Assembly (NCBI GenBank): GCA_002332615.1 | Contig: DDAL01000031.1 | Location: forward strand, 49,636-94,240 | Length of the DNA: 44,605 bases | Reading direction: 5' to 3' | From: Sphingobacteriaceae bacterium UBA2059 | Lineage (GTDB): Bacteria; Bacteroidota; Bacteroidia; Sphingobacteriales; Sphingobacteriaceae | In this document: piece by piece, positions 24,818-34,800 of the stretch | Layout of the letters: each line of letters opens with the position of its first letter | Position numbering within the stretch: the stretch's first letter is position 1 | Notes under the pieces: generated by a model | The model's input: the letters and a program-made list of their open reading frames with translations, nothing else | Database searches by the model: none | Told to the model about the DNA's origin: nothing | Position numbers and translations under genes: made by a program

Positions 24818-25459
24818 ATGAGAAATGTTTCTTTTTTTTTAGTTGCTGTTCTATTGATCTCCTGCGGACGAGGTTCAGATAAGAAAGCAGCTATTGTCTC
24901 TCGAAAGATCCCCGAGGAGCTGGTGGTTGACTGTACGGGAATTGGAATTCTTAAGCTTTCAGACACTTATGCTGATATAGAAAAGAAAGTTGGAAAGAGG
25001 GCCATGACTGAACATGAAAATACAGTAACCGGTATTTATACGTCAGTTTGGGAAAATGATATAAAGCAAATTAACATTTACTGGAAGGAACGGGCAAGGC
25101 CGTTTTCAACTATCCGGTATATGGAAGCTGTTAATCCAAACGCTGAATATATGACTGCAGACAGCATTTATATCGGTATGAATGTAAGAGACTTGGTTGA
25201 AAAAAACGGTAATCTTGCTTTGAGTTTCAACAACTTCAATGCTTCTGAAAACTCAGGTTTAATTACAAGCTTTAATGGTGGTGAAATAGGCATAAGAAAT
25301 CCTTGTTTTAACGGTGTCCTTGAGAATGTGTCTCAAACCAACGTGTACAAAAGAGATTTAGACGATTTTAACAGGAAAGCCGTTGTTCACTCTTATGATA
25401 AAGTCCTTCAGAAAATGGAGGTGATCTTATCGACAATCCGTTTGAATGCCAAACAATAA
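24818..25459 (+). CDS. Lipoprotein of unknown function, tandem copy 1
   Basis: 213 residues. A lipobox (LLISC at about residue 16) follows a short hydrophobic signal, so the mature protein should be lipid-anchored. I do not recognise a named domain. It is clearly paralogous to the next gene: both share GIG near residue 43, a VW...IYW.E..RP pattern, ME..(N/H)P, a G..V..LV..NG turn, SFNGG and PCF.GV. It lies 6 bp after valS, so it is probably co-transcribed with it. The export signal rules out a direct role in translation. Confidence 0.85.
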   Translation: MRNVSFFLVAVLLISCGRGSDKKAAIVSRKIPEELVVDCTGIGILKLSDTYADIEKKVGKRAMTEHENTVTGIYTSVWENDIKQINIYWKERARPFSTIRYMEAVNPNAEYMTADSIYIGMNVRDLVEKNGNLALSFNNFNASENSGLITSFNGGEIGIRNPCFNGVLENVSQTNVYKRDLDDFNRKAVVHSYDKVLQKMEVILSTIRLNAKQ

Positions 25460-25485
25460 GGTCTCCTGAGTTTTATATAGAAACT

Positions 25486-26148
25486 ATGAAGCCATGTTTG
25501 TTTATATTGTTGTTAGCTTTTTTTGGTTGTAAGCAAATCAAAAGTCCTGAAAAAAAGGTTGAGCCTGTACTGGCCGACATCCTTGGTGACAACTTTCAGG
25601 ATCCCGACGAAATAAGCTGCTGGGGTATAGGTGAAATAGAGTTTGATGACAACCCTGAGTCATTAACACAAAAGATAGGAGAGGAGAACCTTACAACAGA
25701 TTCTTTGTTTGAAGAGGGTATGCATGAAGGATTTGTTACTAAAGTTTGGAAGGGAACACCACGTGAAGTTGTAATTTACTGGAGAGAGAAAATCAGACCT
25801 GTTAGAAAAATTGCCTTCATGGAGACCAGGCATCCATCATCTGTTTATCACTTTTCTAACGGGATACGCGTTGGCACTACTGTGAATGAACTTGTAAAGT
25901 TGAATGGTGGAAAGGAGATAGGATTTTACGGATTTGGGCGGGATTACGCAGGCACATTTGAAAGTTTCAATGGTGGTAAGCTTGCCGGTAATATTCCCTG
26001 TTTTGGCGGGGTGATCGGCTTGGATAGCCTTTCGTATGCGACCATACAAACCGATTTGTTGGGTGATCATGTCATTAACTCTTCCCAGCTTGGCTCTCTT
26101 GTCAAAAAAGCCAGGCTAATTTCAATTCGCATTAAGGGAGATGCTTAG
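25486..26148 (+). CDS. Lipoprotein of unknown function, tandem copy 2
   Basis: 220 residues, with a lipobox (LAFFGC, Cys15). It has the same conserved skeleton as the preceding gene: CWGIGEIEFDD, KVWKGTPREVVIYWREKIRPV, MET-HPSSVYHF, VGTTVNELVKLNGG, TFESFNGGKLAGNIPCFGGV. The aromatic, Gly-rich motifs repeated in order suggest a small beta-rich fold. The gap to copy 1 is 26 bp. Its last four bases overlap the end of the convergent nuclease-like gene. Function unknown; no domain recognised. Confidence 0.83.
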   Translation: MKPCLFILLLAFFGCKQIKSPEKKVEPVLADILGDNFQDPDEISCWGIGEIEFDDNPESLTQKIGEENLTTDSLFEEGMHEGFVTKVWKGTPREVVIYWREKIRPVRKIAFMETRHPSSVYHFSNGIRVGTTVNELVKLNGGKEIGFYGFGRDYAGTFESFNGGKLAGNIPCFGGVIGLDSLSYATIQTDLLGDHVINSSQLGSLVKKARLISIRIKGDA

Positions 26149-26621
26149 GACTTGTATATGGGCAGGTCTTCAAGGAAATCAAATGTCTTATTCTCGAAGT
26201 TTATTGTGCAGTAGTAATGATTAATACCGTTGGTGACTGCAAGGAGGGGGATTTTGTGAGTAATATTGTAATGAGATATTTGGTCAAATACCTTTTGTGT
26301 TATAGAAACGGAGGGTGCTTTACACTCAACGAGAAGTATCTTTTGACCAAAGGAATTGTAAACAATAATGTCTGTTCTTCTGCGAAGGGAGTTAAGCTTC
26401 ATTCCTCCCTCTGTGTGAATAAGTGCTTTGGGATAACCTTTATGCCGAATGATGTACTGAATAAAATGCTGCCTTACCCATTCTTCAGGGGTTAAAACAA
26501 GGTATTTTTTCTTGCATTCATCAAATATACAAACCACACCATCGCGGTTCTTTTTCATTTTGAAAGGGTAGTAAGGTAAGCTTAATTGCGGGAGACAGTT
26601 TGACACAAAGCGAAATTGCAT
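26145..26621 (-). CDS. Stand-alone HsdR N-terminal-like PD-(D/E)xK protein
   Basis: 158 residues resembling only the N-terminal nuclease-fold part of type I restriction subunit R. The PD-(D/E)xK core is visible: E71 near HTEGGMKL, D84 in RRTDIIVYN, and E99-C-K101 in ILLVECKAPS, followed by a Gln-containing helix (TQKVFDQISHYN). There are no helicase motifs, and no hsdM or hsdS genes are nearby. Short proteins of this type occur widely in Bacteroidota, often beside holA as here, which points to a housekeeping DNA role rather than host defence; this is inference. It is divergent from holA across 38 bp and converges on lipoprotein copy 2 with a 4-bp overlap. Confidence 0.82.
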   Translation of the reverse strand: MQFRFVSNCLPQLSLPYYPFKMKKNRDGVVCIFDECKKKYLVLTPEEWVRQHFIQYIIRHKGYPKALIHTEGGMKLNSLRRRTDIIVYNSFGQKILLVECKAPSVSITQKVFDQISHYNITHKIPLLAVTNGINHYYCTINFENKTFDFLEDLPIYKS

Positions 26622-26659
26622 AATTTTTTCTAATCTTCTTTATAACTTAGCTTTCTGGA

Positions 26660-27685
26660 ATGACTATATCAACCCTACTGTCTGATCTTAAAAGCCGAAA
26701 GTTCAAACCTGTATATTTACTGCATGGTGAAGAATCCTATTATATCGATCTTATTAGCGGCTATATTGAAGGTAATTTGTTAAAGGATGAAGAAAAGAGT
26801 TTCAATCAGACAACCCTTTACGGCAGAGATACTGATATAACCACCGTTTTGAATTCTGCTAAGCGTTTTCCTATGATGAGTGATTTTCAGCTTATCATCG
26901 TAAAAGAGGCCCAGAACTTAAAATGGTCTAAAGAAGACGACAGGAAGGGTGACGATCCGTTGATATCTTATCTTGAGGCACCGCTTAGTTCGACGGTCCT
27001 GGTGTTTTGTTATAAGCACGCAAAGTTTGATAAAAGGAAAAGAATCTACAAGCTGATTGAGAAGAACGGGGTCGTATTTGAATCCGCTACTTTTTATGAT
27101 AATAAGGTCCCTCAGTGGATTGAGGGTTTTGTAAGGGACAAAGCATACCGTATCAATCCTGAGGCTTCCGCATTGATCGCTGAACATTTGGGAAATGATC
27201 TCTCAAAAATAGCAGGTGAAATAGAAAAACTTATACTCAACCTGGAGAAAGGTAGTGAAATTACAAGGGATCACATATATAAGAACATAGGTATAAGTAA
27301 GGAATATAATGTGTTTGAGCTACAAAATGCTCTTGCCAGGCAAAACGTTGTTAAAGCTAACCGCATTGTAAATTATTTTGCTGCTAATCCTAAAACTAAC
27401 CCCATCCAGATGACATTGGGCGTTTTGAGTACCTGGTTCACAAAATTGTATAAATATCATTATATAAAAGGCGGTGAGGCGAAAGATATAGCTTCCGAGC
27501 TTGGTGTCAGTCCTTTCTTTGTCAAGGATTTCGAACTTGCCGCAAGGGCTTTTACCCCCGAAAAAGTATTCAATGTAGTATCCTTGTTGCGAGAATATGA
27601 TTTAAAGTCTAAAGGCGTAGATGCTACAGCCAATACCTCCCATGGTGAGCTGCTGCGGGAACTTGTATTTAAAATCATGCATTAA
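26660..27685 (+). CDS. holA: DNA polymerase III subunit delta
   Basis: 341 residues. Delta is the clamp-loader subunit that opens the beta sliding clamp. It begins LLSDLKSRKFKPVYLLHGEESYYIDLI, the HolA signature, with MMSDFQLIIVKEAQNL and the C-terminal collar helices (VFELQNALARQNVVKANRIV, GVLSTWFTKLYKYHYIKGG). As usual for delta, it has an AAA+-like fold without a working Walker A. Its last base touches the end of the convergent pyrC gene, with no terminator visible between them. Confidence 0.93.
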   Translation: MTISTLLSDLKSRKFKPVYLLHGEESYYIDLISGYIEGNLLKDEEKSFNQTTLYGRDTDITTVLNSAKRFPMMSDFQLIIVKEAQNLKWSKEDDRKGDDPLISYLEAPLSSTVLVFCYKHAKFDKRKRIYKLIEKNGVVFESATFYDNKVPQWIEGFVRDKAYRINPEASALIAEHLGNDLSKIAGEIEKLILNLEKGSEITRDHIYKNIGISKEYNVFELQNALARQNVVKANRIVNYFAANPKTNPIQMTLGVLSTWFTKLYKYHYIKGGEAKDIASELGVSPFFVKDFELAARAFTPEKVFNVVSLLREYDLKSKGVDATANTSHGELLRELVFKIMH

Positions 27686-29026
27686 TCATGCATCCCTGTT
27701 GAAAAACAGTCTTTCTCCTCGTTTACTTTCATTAAAAACTCCGTTATTATATACCAGATTGCCTGAAACAATTGTATGGGTTATAGCGGAATTAAACTCG
27801 TAGCTTTCAAACGGACTCCATTTGCATTTAGAAAGAATATTCGATTTTTCCACCCTTTGTTTTTTTGTTAAATCCACAAGAACAAGATCGGCCCAGTATC
27901 CCTCACGTATAAAACCCCGTTTTTCTATTCCGAAACAAATAGCCGGGTTATGAGCAGCTTTTTCAGCTATCTGTTCCAGCAATAGCTTTTTCTGAGCGTG
28001 CATCTCAAGTAATACTTGCAGAGAATGCTGCACAAGAGGGCCGCCGGAAGGTGCCTGAATGTAAGGAAGCATTTTCTCCTCAAAAGTATGGGGAGCATGG
28101 TCCGTGGCAATAACATCGATACATCCATTTAAAACTGCTTCCAGTATAGCTTGCTGATCTTCTTTTGTTTTTACAGCCGGATTCCACTTTATCAGGTTGC
28201 CTTTTTCCTGATAGTCGCCGTCGTTAAACCAAAGGTGATGAATACAGGCTTCCGCTGTGATTTTTTTGTCAGCCAAGGGCAAACTGTTATCAAAGAGCTC
28301 AAGTTCTCTTTTGGTCGAAATATGAAGAATGTGAAGGCGAGTTGAATGCTTAGTTGCCAGCTCTACAGCCAGCGAGGAGGATTTGTAGCATGCATTTGCA
28401 GATCGGATCAGCGGGTGCATCGAAGCATCTATGCTATCTCCGTATTTCTCTCTAAAAAACCGGAGGTTGTTTTGAATAGTAGCTTCGTCTTCACAGTGCG
28501 TTGCAATCAAAAGAGGAGTAGAAGAGAAAAGCCGCTCCAGCGAGTTATAGTTGTCTACAAGCATATTACCTGTAGATGAGCCCATGAATACCTTAACTCC
28601 GCAAACGGATCGGGCGTCGGTCTTCAGAACTTCATCCAGATTGTTATTGGTCGCACCCATATAAAACGAATAATTAGCAAGGGAGGTGGCTGCGGCAGTT
28701 GCATATTTTCGCTCGAGAAGTTCCTGCGTCACGGTGTTGGGGATAGTATTTGGCATTTCCATAAATGAAGTAACTCCGCCCGCAACAGCCGCTCGGCTTT
28801 CATTGTAAATATCAGCCTTATGGGTCAAGCCAGGTTCTCTGAAGTGAACCTGATCGTCAATCAGCCCAGGAAGCAGGTACCTTCCGCCTGCATTAATTTC
28901 TATGTCGGCCCGCATATCAAGCTGGGATCCTAGCTTTCGTATCAATCCTCTTTTTATGTAGACATCTCCGCCTTGTATGCGGTTTTCGTTTACAATCTGA
29001 GCGTTTTTAATCAATATCGATGGCAT
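27686..29026 (-). CDS. pyrC: Dihydroorotase (or DHOase-like amidohydrolase)
   Basis: 446 residues, class I type. Dihydroorotase cyclises carbamoyl-aspartate in pyrimidine synthesis. Motifs are LLPGLIDDQVHFREPGLTHK, MPNTIPNTVT, KVFMGSSTGN (K145, expected carbamylated Lys), ATHCEDE (H177), LHILHIST (H232/H235) and ATDHAPH (D309). The first Zn ligand of the usual HxH is Gln here (Q59-V-H61), while all other metal residues are present. I recall this DDQVHFREPG form from Bacteroidota dihydroorotases, so it is probably a lineage trait rather than inactivation. Other hydrolases of this superfamily, such as allantoinase, are less likely given REPG and the TDHAPH context. Confidence 0.88.
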   Translation of the reverse strand: MPSILIKNAQIVNENRIQGGDVYIKRGLIRKLGSQLDMRADIEINAGGRYLLPGLIDDQVHFREPGLTHKADIYNESRAAVAGGVTSFMEMPNTIPNTVTQELLERKYATAAATSLANYSFYMGATNNNLDEVLKTDARSVCGVKVFMGSSTGNMLVDNYNSLERLFSSTPLLIATHCEDEATIQNNLRFFREKYGDSIDASMHPLIRSANACYKSSSLAVELATKHSTRLHILHISTKRELELFDNSLPLADKKITAEACIHHLWFNDGDYQEKGNLIKWNPAVKTKEDQQAILEAVLNGCIDVIATDHAPHTFEEKMLPYIQAPSGGPLVQHSLQVLLEMHAQKKLLLEQIAEKAAHNPAICFGIEKRGFIREGYWADLVLVDLTKKQRVEKSNILSKCKWSPFESYEFNSAITHTIVSGNLVYNNGVFNESKRGERLFFNRDA

Positions 29027-29062
29027 AACTGTTTTATCAGCTAATATAGAGAATAATAAAAA

Positions 29063-29188
29063 CTTACATCTGATACTGCTGGCGAAAACGTATACAGCTT
29101 TATTTAATTGTAACTAATGTAGACTTACATTGAACATTTATTAAAAAAAGCTACTTGCGGTATTATAATTGTAATAAATAGCTTACAT
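29063..29188. repeat. Three CTTACAT repeats at about 60-bp spacing
   Basis: CTTACAT occurs at 29063-29069, 29122-29128 and 29182-29188, with spacings of 59 and 60 bp, in the 209-bp gap between pyrC and the protease gene. The middle copy is part of a perfect inverted repeat, AATGTA-GACT-TACATT (29114-29129). This looks like a phased set of regulator sites. Apart from a promoter box, nothing else was seen in the gap. Confidence 0.45.
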
Positions 29189-29202
29189 TTTAGATTTTTT
29201 AC

Positions 29203-29210
29203 TAAGTTTG
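29203..29210 (+). promoter_or_regulatory. -7 box of the protease-SusCD operon
   Basis: TAAGTTTG matches TAnnTTTG, 26 bp before the protease ATG and 15 bp after the last CTTACAT repeat. No clear TTTG -33 element is present, which would suit a promoter that needs an activator. Confidence 0.5.
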
Positions 29211-29235
29211 CGCTTTATTTATTTTTAAATTCATA

Positions 29236-31842
29236 ATGCTAGACTTGCACTCTCTCAAAACTCCAGTATTCTGCTGCCTTATTCTCTTATCATCCGCTAG
29301 CTTATCTGCTCAAAAGCCAAAACGTGGAATTTTTTCAAAGCCCCGAACTACAACAGAAACAGACACAAGTAAAAGCGCAGGCATAAGCGGTATTAAATCT
29401 TATTCTTCTGTTATCAAAAAGGATGCTGTGTCATCAGAGGGAATATTTAAAGTTCACCGGGTAAAAGCCGATTACTATTTTGAAATACCCTTAAACTTGC
29501 TCAAGAGGCAGTTTCTTGTCGTTAATAAGCTTTCAAAGGTTCCGGAAAAACTAAATGATACCGGGCTTAATAAAGGTATCAATTATGAAAACTGGATTAT
29601 CTCCTTTGAACGGGATACGGTACTTAATAGAATATTTATTCGCAAGGAAAATCCTATTACGGAGGTTCCAGTTCAAGATGCAATCGCCCGGTCTGTTGCT
29701 GATAACTATATTTCTACAGTGGTAGACTATTTTAAGATTGAGGCTTACAACTCCAGGAAAGATGCTGTTGTCATTCAGGTTAATAAAGTATTTGATGGTT
29801 CGAGCACGAGTTTAAATAAAGTATTCGATGCGTTGGGCTTAGGTAGTACTGCAATAAAAGATCTGTCCAAAATAGAGATTATCAAGTCCTTTCCTCGAAA
29901 TATTGTTGTTAAATCTCTGCTAAGCTCACGTGTAACAAACGTGGAACTCACCGTAGAAACAACCACTAATCTGGTCCTTTTAGATGAAAAGCCGATGGCC
30001 CCGCGTTTTTCGGATCGAAGAATAGGAATATTCACAACTCCAAGGTTATATTTTAACGATGCTCAGCATAAACTCGAAGAGCGCGATCTTATTACAAGAT
30101 GGCGCTTAGAGCCCAAGGATGAAGATATAGAGCGTTATATGAAGGGTGAACTTGTAGAGCCGAAAAAGCAAATTGTATATTATATCGACTCAAGTACACC
30201 GGTAAAATGGCGCCAGGCAATTAAAGACGGCATTCACGACTGGCAAAAGGCTTTTGAAGCAGCAGGCTTTAAAAACGCCATAGTAGCAAGAGACGCCCCG
30301 CTAAATGACCCATCATTTGATCCTGATGATATGCGCTACTCTGTAGTCACTTATGCAGCATCATCGAAAGCAAATGCAATGGGCCCATCTGTTGTTGATC
30401 CTCGCTCTGGAGAAATACTTGAGGCAGATATAATTTGGTGGCATAACGTTATGTCTATGCTCAATTCATGGATGCGTATCCAAACCGGAGCAATAGATCC
30501 CCGGGTTAGGAAAAATAAATTTAGTGATGAAGTAATGGCACACGCAATTCGTTTTGTATCATCGCACGAAGTAGGTCATACTTTAGGGCTTATGCATAAT
30601 ATGGGAAGTTCGTATGCGTTTCCTGTAGATTCATTAAGATCCGCTAGTTTTACGAGTAAAATGGGAGGCACAGCTCCGTCTATAATGGATTATGCACGGT
30701 TCAATTACGTGGCTCAGCCTGGTGACGGTGTGAAACAAATTACTCCCGCCATCGGAGTTTATGACAAATACGCTATTAACTGGGCTTATAGGTATCTGGG
30801 GAAAGAGAATCCGCATCAGGAGCTGCCTATATTAAATCAATGGATAAGAAAGCACGAGGATGACCCTATGTATCGTTTTGGCGAGCAGCAAAACTCAAGA
30901 GACGCCATCGACCCAAGTGCTCAGAGCGAAGATCTCGGAAACGATGCGGTAAAAGCGAGCAAATACGGCTTATTGAATTTAAAAAGGATCGTATCCAACA
31001 TCATAGAATGGACGTACGAAGACGGGAAGCCTTACGAAGAGGCCGGCCTTTTATTAAACGACGCTATCGGTCAGTGGTACCAGTATGCCTATCATGTCCT
31101 TACCAATGTTGGAGGGATTTATATACAGCCCACAGTTTATGGGCAAAATGCTGATAGTTACACCCATGTTTCCAAAGAAAGACAACGTGAATCTGTCAGG
31201 TATTTAATAGATGAAGTGTTTAATACCCCCGAATGGCTGTTTAGCAATAACGTTTACAGGAAAACCTATCCTTTAAAGGGAAGTCCTGTCGGCAACATTG
31301 AGTATTCTCCTCTTCTTTATTCTAAAAGCCTTCAATCTTATATATATTATGATCTTTTAAAAGACGAACGCTTGTCGCGAATGCTCGAAAATGAAGCAGC
31401 TAATAAAACTGCTGCATATACTGTGAGCGAGCTTATGACAGATTTGAATAAGGCGATTTTGGCTAAGACGGTAAAAGGATCCAGCCTGGATGTTTATGAA
31501 CGAAATATGCAAAAAGGATACATCGACGCTTTAATTGTTAGCATAGATAAGTCTGTGCAAAGATCCTCTTCTAAAAGCTTGTCTGAAAACTTAAGTATCA
31601 GCTGTAATAAATTTAGCTGCTCTCAGCAGACCAGAACTGAGAATTCAGTTTATGACTGGCAATCCAGAAGACTGCTCTTCGATCAGGTTAAACGGGTTTC
31701 CGACGCTGTTTCTGTTAAAAGAGGTGAACTAAGAAGAATAATGTCACTCTATAAAAGTAAGCGGTCTGGTGTAAATCAGGTTACCCAGGATCATTATGAC
31801 GACATGATCATGCGAATTCAGCAAGCCTTATCCACCAATTAA
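29236..31842 (+). CDS. Secreted zinc metalloprotease, metzincin type (DUF5117/DUF5118-like)
   Basis: 868 residues with a signal peptide (cleavage near LSAQ). The zinc site HEVGHTLGLMH (H444, E445, H448, H454) is the extended metzincin motif HExxHxxGxxH. The flanking architecture (IFKVHRVKADYYFEIPLNLL..., SFERDTVLNRIF, KEQ-like VYYIDSSTPVKWRQAIKDGIHDWQKAFEAAGF, and DDMRYSVVTYAAS) fits the large Bacteroidota family of zinc-dependent metalloproteases with DUF5117/DUF5118 regions. The downstream Met-turn is probably in the SIMDYARFNY stretch. It lies 14 bp before a SusC-like gene in the same direction, so it probably digests or processes proteins outside the outer membrane for uptake. Confidence 0.9.
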   Translation: MLDLHSLKTPVFCCLILLSSASLSAQKPKRGIFSKPRTTTETDTSKSAGISGIKSYSSVIKKDAVSSEGIFKVHRVKADYYFEIPLNLLKRQFLVVNKLSKVPEKLNDTGLNKGINYENWIISFERDTVLNRIFIRKENPITEVPVQDAIARSVADNYISTVVDYFKIEAYNSRKDAVVIQVNKVFDGSSTSLNKVFDALGLGSTAIKDLSKIEIIKSFPRNIVVKSLLSSRVTNVELTVETTTNLVLLDEKPMAPRFSDRRIGIFTTPRLYFNDAQHKLEERDLITRWRLEPKDEDIERYMKGELVEPKKQIVYYIDSSTPVKWRQAIKDGIHDWQKAFEAAGFKNAIVARDAPLNDPSFDPDDMRYSVVTYAASSKANAMGPSVVDPRSGEILEADIIWWHNVMSMLNSWMRIQTGAIDPRVRKNKFSDEVMAHAIRFVSSHEVGHTLGLMHNMGSSYAFPVDSLRSASFTSKMGGTAPSIMDYARFNYVAQPGDGVKQITPAIGVYDKYAINWAYRYLGKENPHQELPILNQWIRKHEDDPMYRFGEQQNSRDAIDPSAQSEDLGNDAVKASKYGLLNLKRIVSNIIEWTYEDGKPYEEAGLLLNDAIGQWYQYAYHVLTNVGGIYIQPTVYGQNADSYTHVSKERQRESVRYLIDEVFNTPEWLFSNNVYRKTYPLKGSPVGNIEYSPLLYSKSLQSYIYYDLLKDERLSRMLENEAANKTAAYTVSELMTDLNKAILAKTVKGSSLDVYERNMQKGYIDALIVSIDKSVQRSSSKSLSENLSISCNKFSCSQQTRTENSVYDWQSRRLLFDQVKRVSDAVSVKRGELRRIMSLYKSKRSGVNQVTQDHYDDMIMRIQQALSTN

Positions 31843-31856
31843 CAGATTTACAAAAG

Positions 31857-34800
31857 ATGAAAAAACTTTTATTAGTTTACCTTTTAATGTTTGCCTATTT
31901 GTCAAACGTTCATGGGCAAACAGTTATAAGCGGTAAGGTATTAGACGCTTCGACAAAAGAAACACTGCCAGGAGTGTCTCTCTATCTGGTTGATAAAGCG
32001 GTAACTCCTATGGAGAAATCTAAAGCTACAATAGGAACTATCAGTGATAGTAATGGACAATTCCGCTTAGTGATACCTGCAAGTCATTCCAGCAATAAGA
32101 TTGCTGTTAGTTATATAGGCTATCTAACCCAATTTATAGACATAGGTCCGTTAACAAGCATTACTATCCTTTTAAAAAGCGACAGCAGAATGCTTGGAGA
32201 AACAGTTGTAACCGGATATCAGACGATCAGCAGAAAGAAAGCTACAGTAGCTGTATCTCAGGTAAGTGCAGACAAGATAATACAAGCCGGAGTGCAGAGT
32301 ATTGATAATTTGCTAGCTGGGCAGTTAAGCGGGGTATCAGTTACCTCGACAACGGGAGCGCCCGGAGCGGCACCTAAGATTCGCGTTCGGGGCACTTCCT
32401 CTCTTCAGGCTACACAAGATCCTTTGTGGGTTATAGACGGTATGCCTGTAGAAGGCAATGACCTTCCGAAAGCAGACAATATAGACTTACTATATAGCTC
32501 ATCGATTGCTGGTTATAACCCATCAGATATTGAAAATATAACAGTACTCAAGGACGCTGCAGCAACCGCTATATATGGCGCCAGAGCTGCTAACGGCGTT
32601 ATTGTAGTAACGACCAAAAGTGGGAGAAAGAGTGAAAAAGTGAACGTCAACTATCGTAACAACTTTACAAATACCCCAAGGCCGGATATTTCCAGACTAA
32701 ATCTGATGAACAGCAATGAAAAGGTAGATCTTGAGCTTTCTTTGTTCGGTTCAAACTTTAAGTACCGGGACGAGATGGGAAGTGTATCCCAGATCTTTAA
32801 AACATTTAACATTACTCCTGAATCGTATATGCAAACTGGATTTGCCGGTATTAATTCAGCTGCGCAACAGGAAATTAATGCACTTCGTACAGTTACCACT
32901 GACTGGAATAGACTTCTGTTTCAGTCCGCTTTTACTCAAGAGCATAGCCTGAGTGTCTCAGGTGGGGGAGATAGATCAGTTTTTTACTTTTCAGGCGGTT
33001 ATTTTGACGAAGCCGGTGCTACCCGGGGAACCGGTTCAAAGAGATATAATATAACCTTGAAGGGAGAATATAATCTTTTAAAAGATTTGAAATTAAGTAC
33101 CGGTATATTTGCTAACCAGCGCAGACAAACATCCTACTTCAGTTCGGATGACGGAGTTAATAATCCTATAAGCTATTCAAGAAAAGCTAACCCATATTCG
33201 GTTGCCACGGATGGTGAAGGGAATTATGTATATGATAAGAACGTAATCGGATATGAAACGCCTCTTAACTTCAATATACTCGAAGAGCTTTCCAATAGTT
33301 CCAACAATCTAAACACCAAGGCTTTTAATGCCAACTTTAAACTTCAGTATACCGGTATAAAAGGCTTAAGTTTAAGCTCTCAGTTGGGAATACAGGCCGA
33401 AGACGGTATCGTAGAAAAAATAGCCCTTGAAAACACATACTATAACCGTCTTCTTGTGGACCGTAACATGCGATATGACAGTAAGCTGAAGAAAAAGGTT
33501 TCTATTCTGCCTCAGGGCGGCTCGATCATCAACTCTACATCCGAATTACAGCAGTACACGCTAAAAAACACAGCCGAATACGATTTGACTCTCTTCGACA
33601 AGCATCAGTTTAACATCCTTGCCGGCAATGAATTGAGACGTGTTAAAAATACTATCGTGTCAAGAAGAGGATTCGGCTACGACCCGAAAACCCTCACAAC
33701 TCAGCCTGTATTGTTTCCAAGTGAAGATGTTGCCCAGGCCTTATATAAGGTAAGTAACTTCAATATTTTTACCGAAAATGCTTTTGTGTCCTTTTTTGGA
33801 ACAGGTTCTTATACATACAAAAACAAATATACCCTTGGAGCGAGTATACGTTACGACGGATCTGACTTGTTTGGAGTTGATCCTAAGTATAAGTACTTGC
33901 CATTATGGTCTTTAAGTGGCCTCTGGCGGATAGCCGAAGAACCTTATTTTAAACAAAACGGCACGTTTGACCTGATCAATTTGAGGGCATCTTACGGACT
34001 TCAGGGGAATATAGATAAATCTACCTCGCCGTTTGTAACAGGTACTTATCGTCGTATCAGTATTCTGCCAGATGACGTGGTCAACGCCATCGAGATCATC
34101 AGCCCGCCGAATGAAAAGCTTCGCTGGGAGAAAACTATTAACTACAATATCGGTCTTGATCTGGCTTTCTTCAATAACAGGCTATCTGCGTCCATAGATT
34201 TCTATAACAGACAAGGAAAAGACCTTATAAACATTCATTCCTTACCATTGGAGTCAGGTTTTACGTCTATGACTGTGAATTGGGCAGAAATGTCTAATAA
34301 AGGTTTAGAAATCAGTATCCTTTCCAGAAATATCACCAGGAAAGACTTCCAGTGGACGTCCGATTTCAATTTGTCTTTTAATAAGAACAAGGTATTGAAA
34401 GAGACGCTTCCGGACAATAGCTTTTTGCCTTCAAGACAGGGACATCCCGTTGGAGCGCTGTTTACACTACCTTATGCCGGAATTGACGATAAGGGAAACA
34501 TCCTCATGTTAAAAGACGGGAAAAGCCTTAGTGTGAATGAGTTTTATAAACTGACCAGTTTATATGAATGGGATGAGGCTAATTATCCTACTTCCGAACT
34601 GACAAACGATCAGCAGAGAGCATTATACAATTATTCAGGAACGCGAGACCCCATATGGTTTGGCGGATTCAATAATACGCTGGCTTACAAAAATTTCGAT
34701 TTGTCTTTCGGCCTGCTTTTTAATTTGGGGCATAAAGTAATGATTAAGCCCTTATACGACCTTACCTCGTATAACCGCGGGCATAACAGCAATAAAGCCA

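Noticed and set aside
26145..26621. Type I restriction-modification system
   Set aside because: Only the nuclease-like N-terminal domain is present; no helicase part and no hsdM or hsdS genes are in the region.
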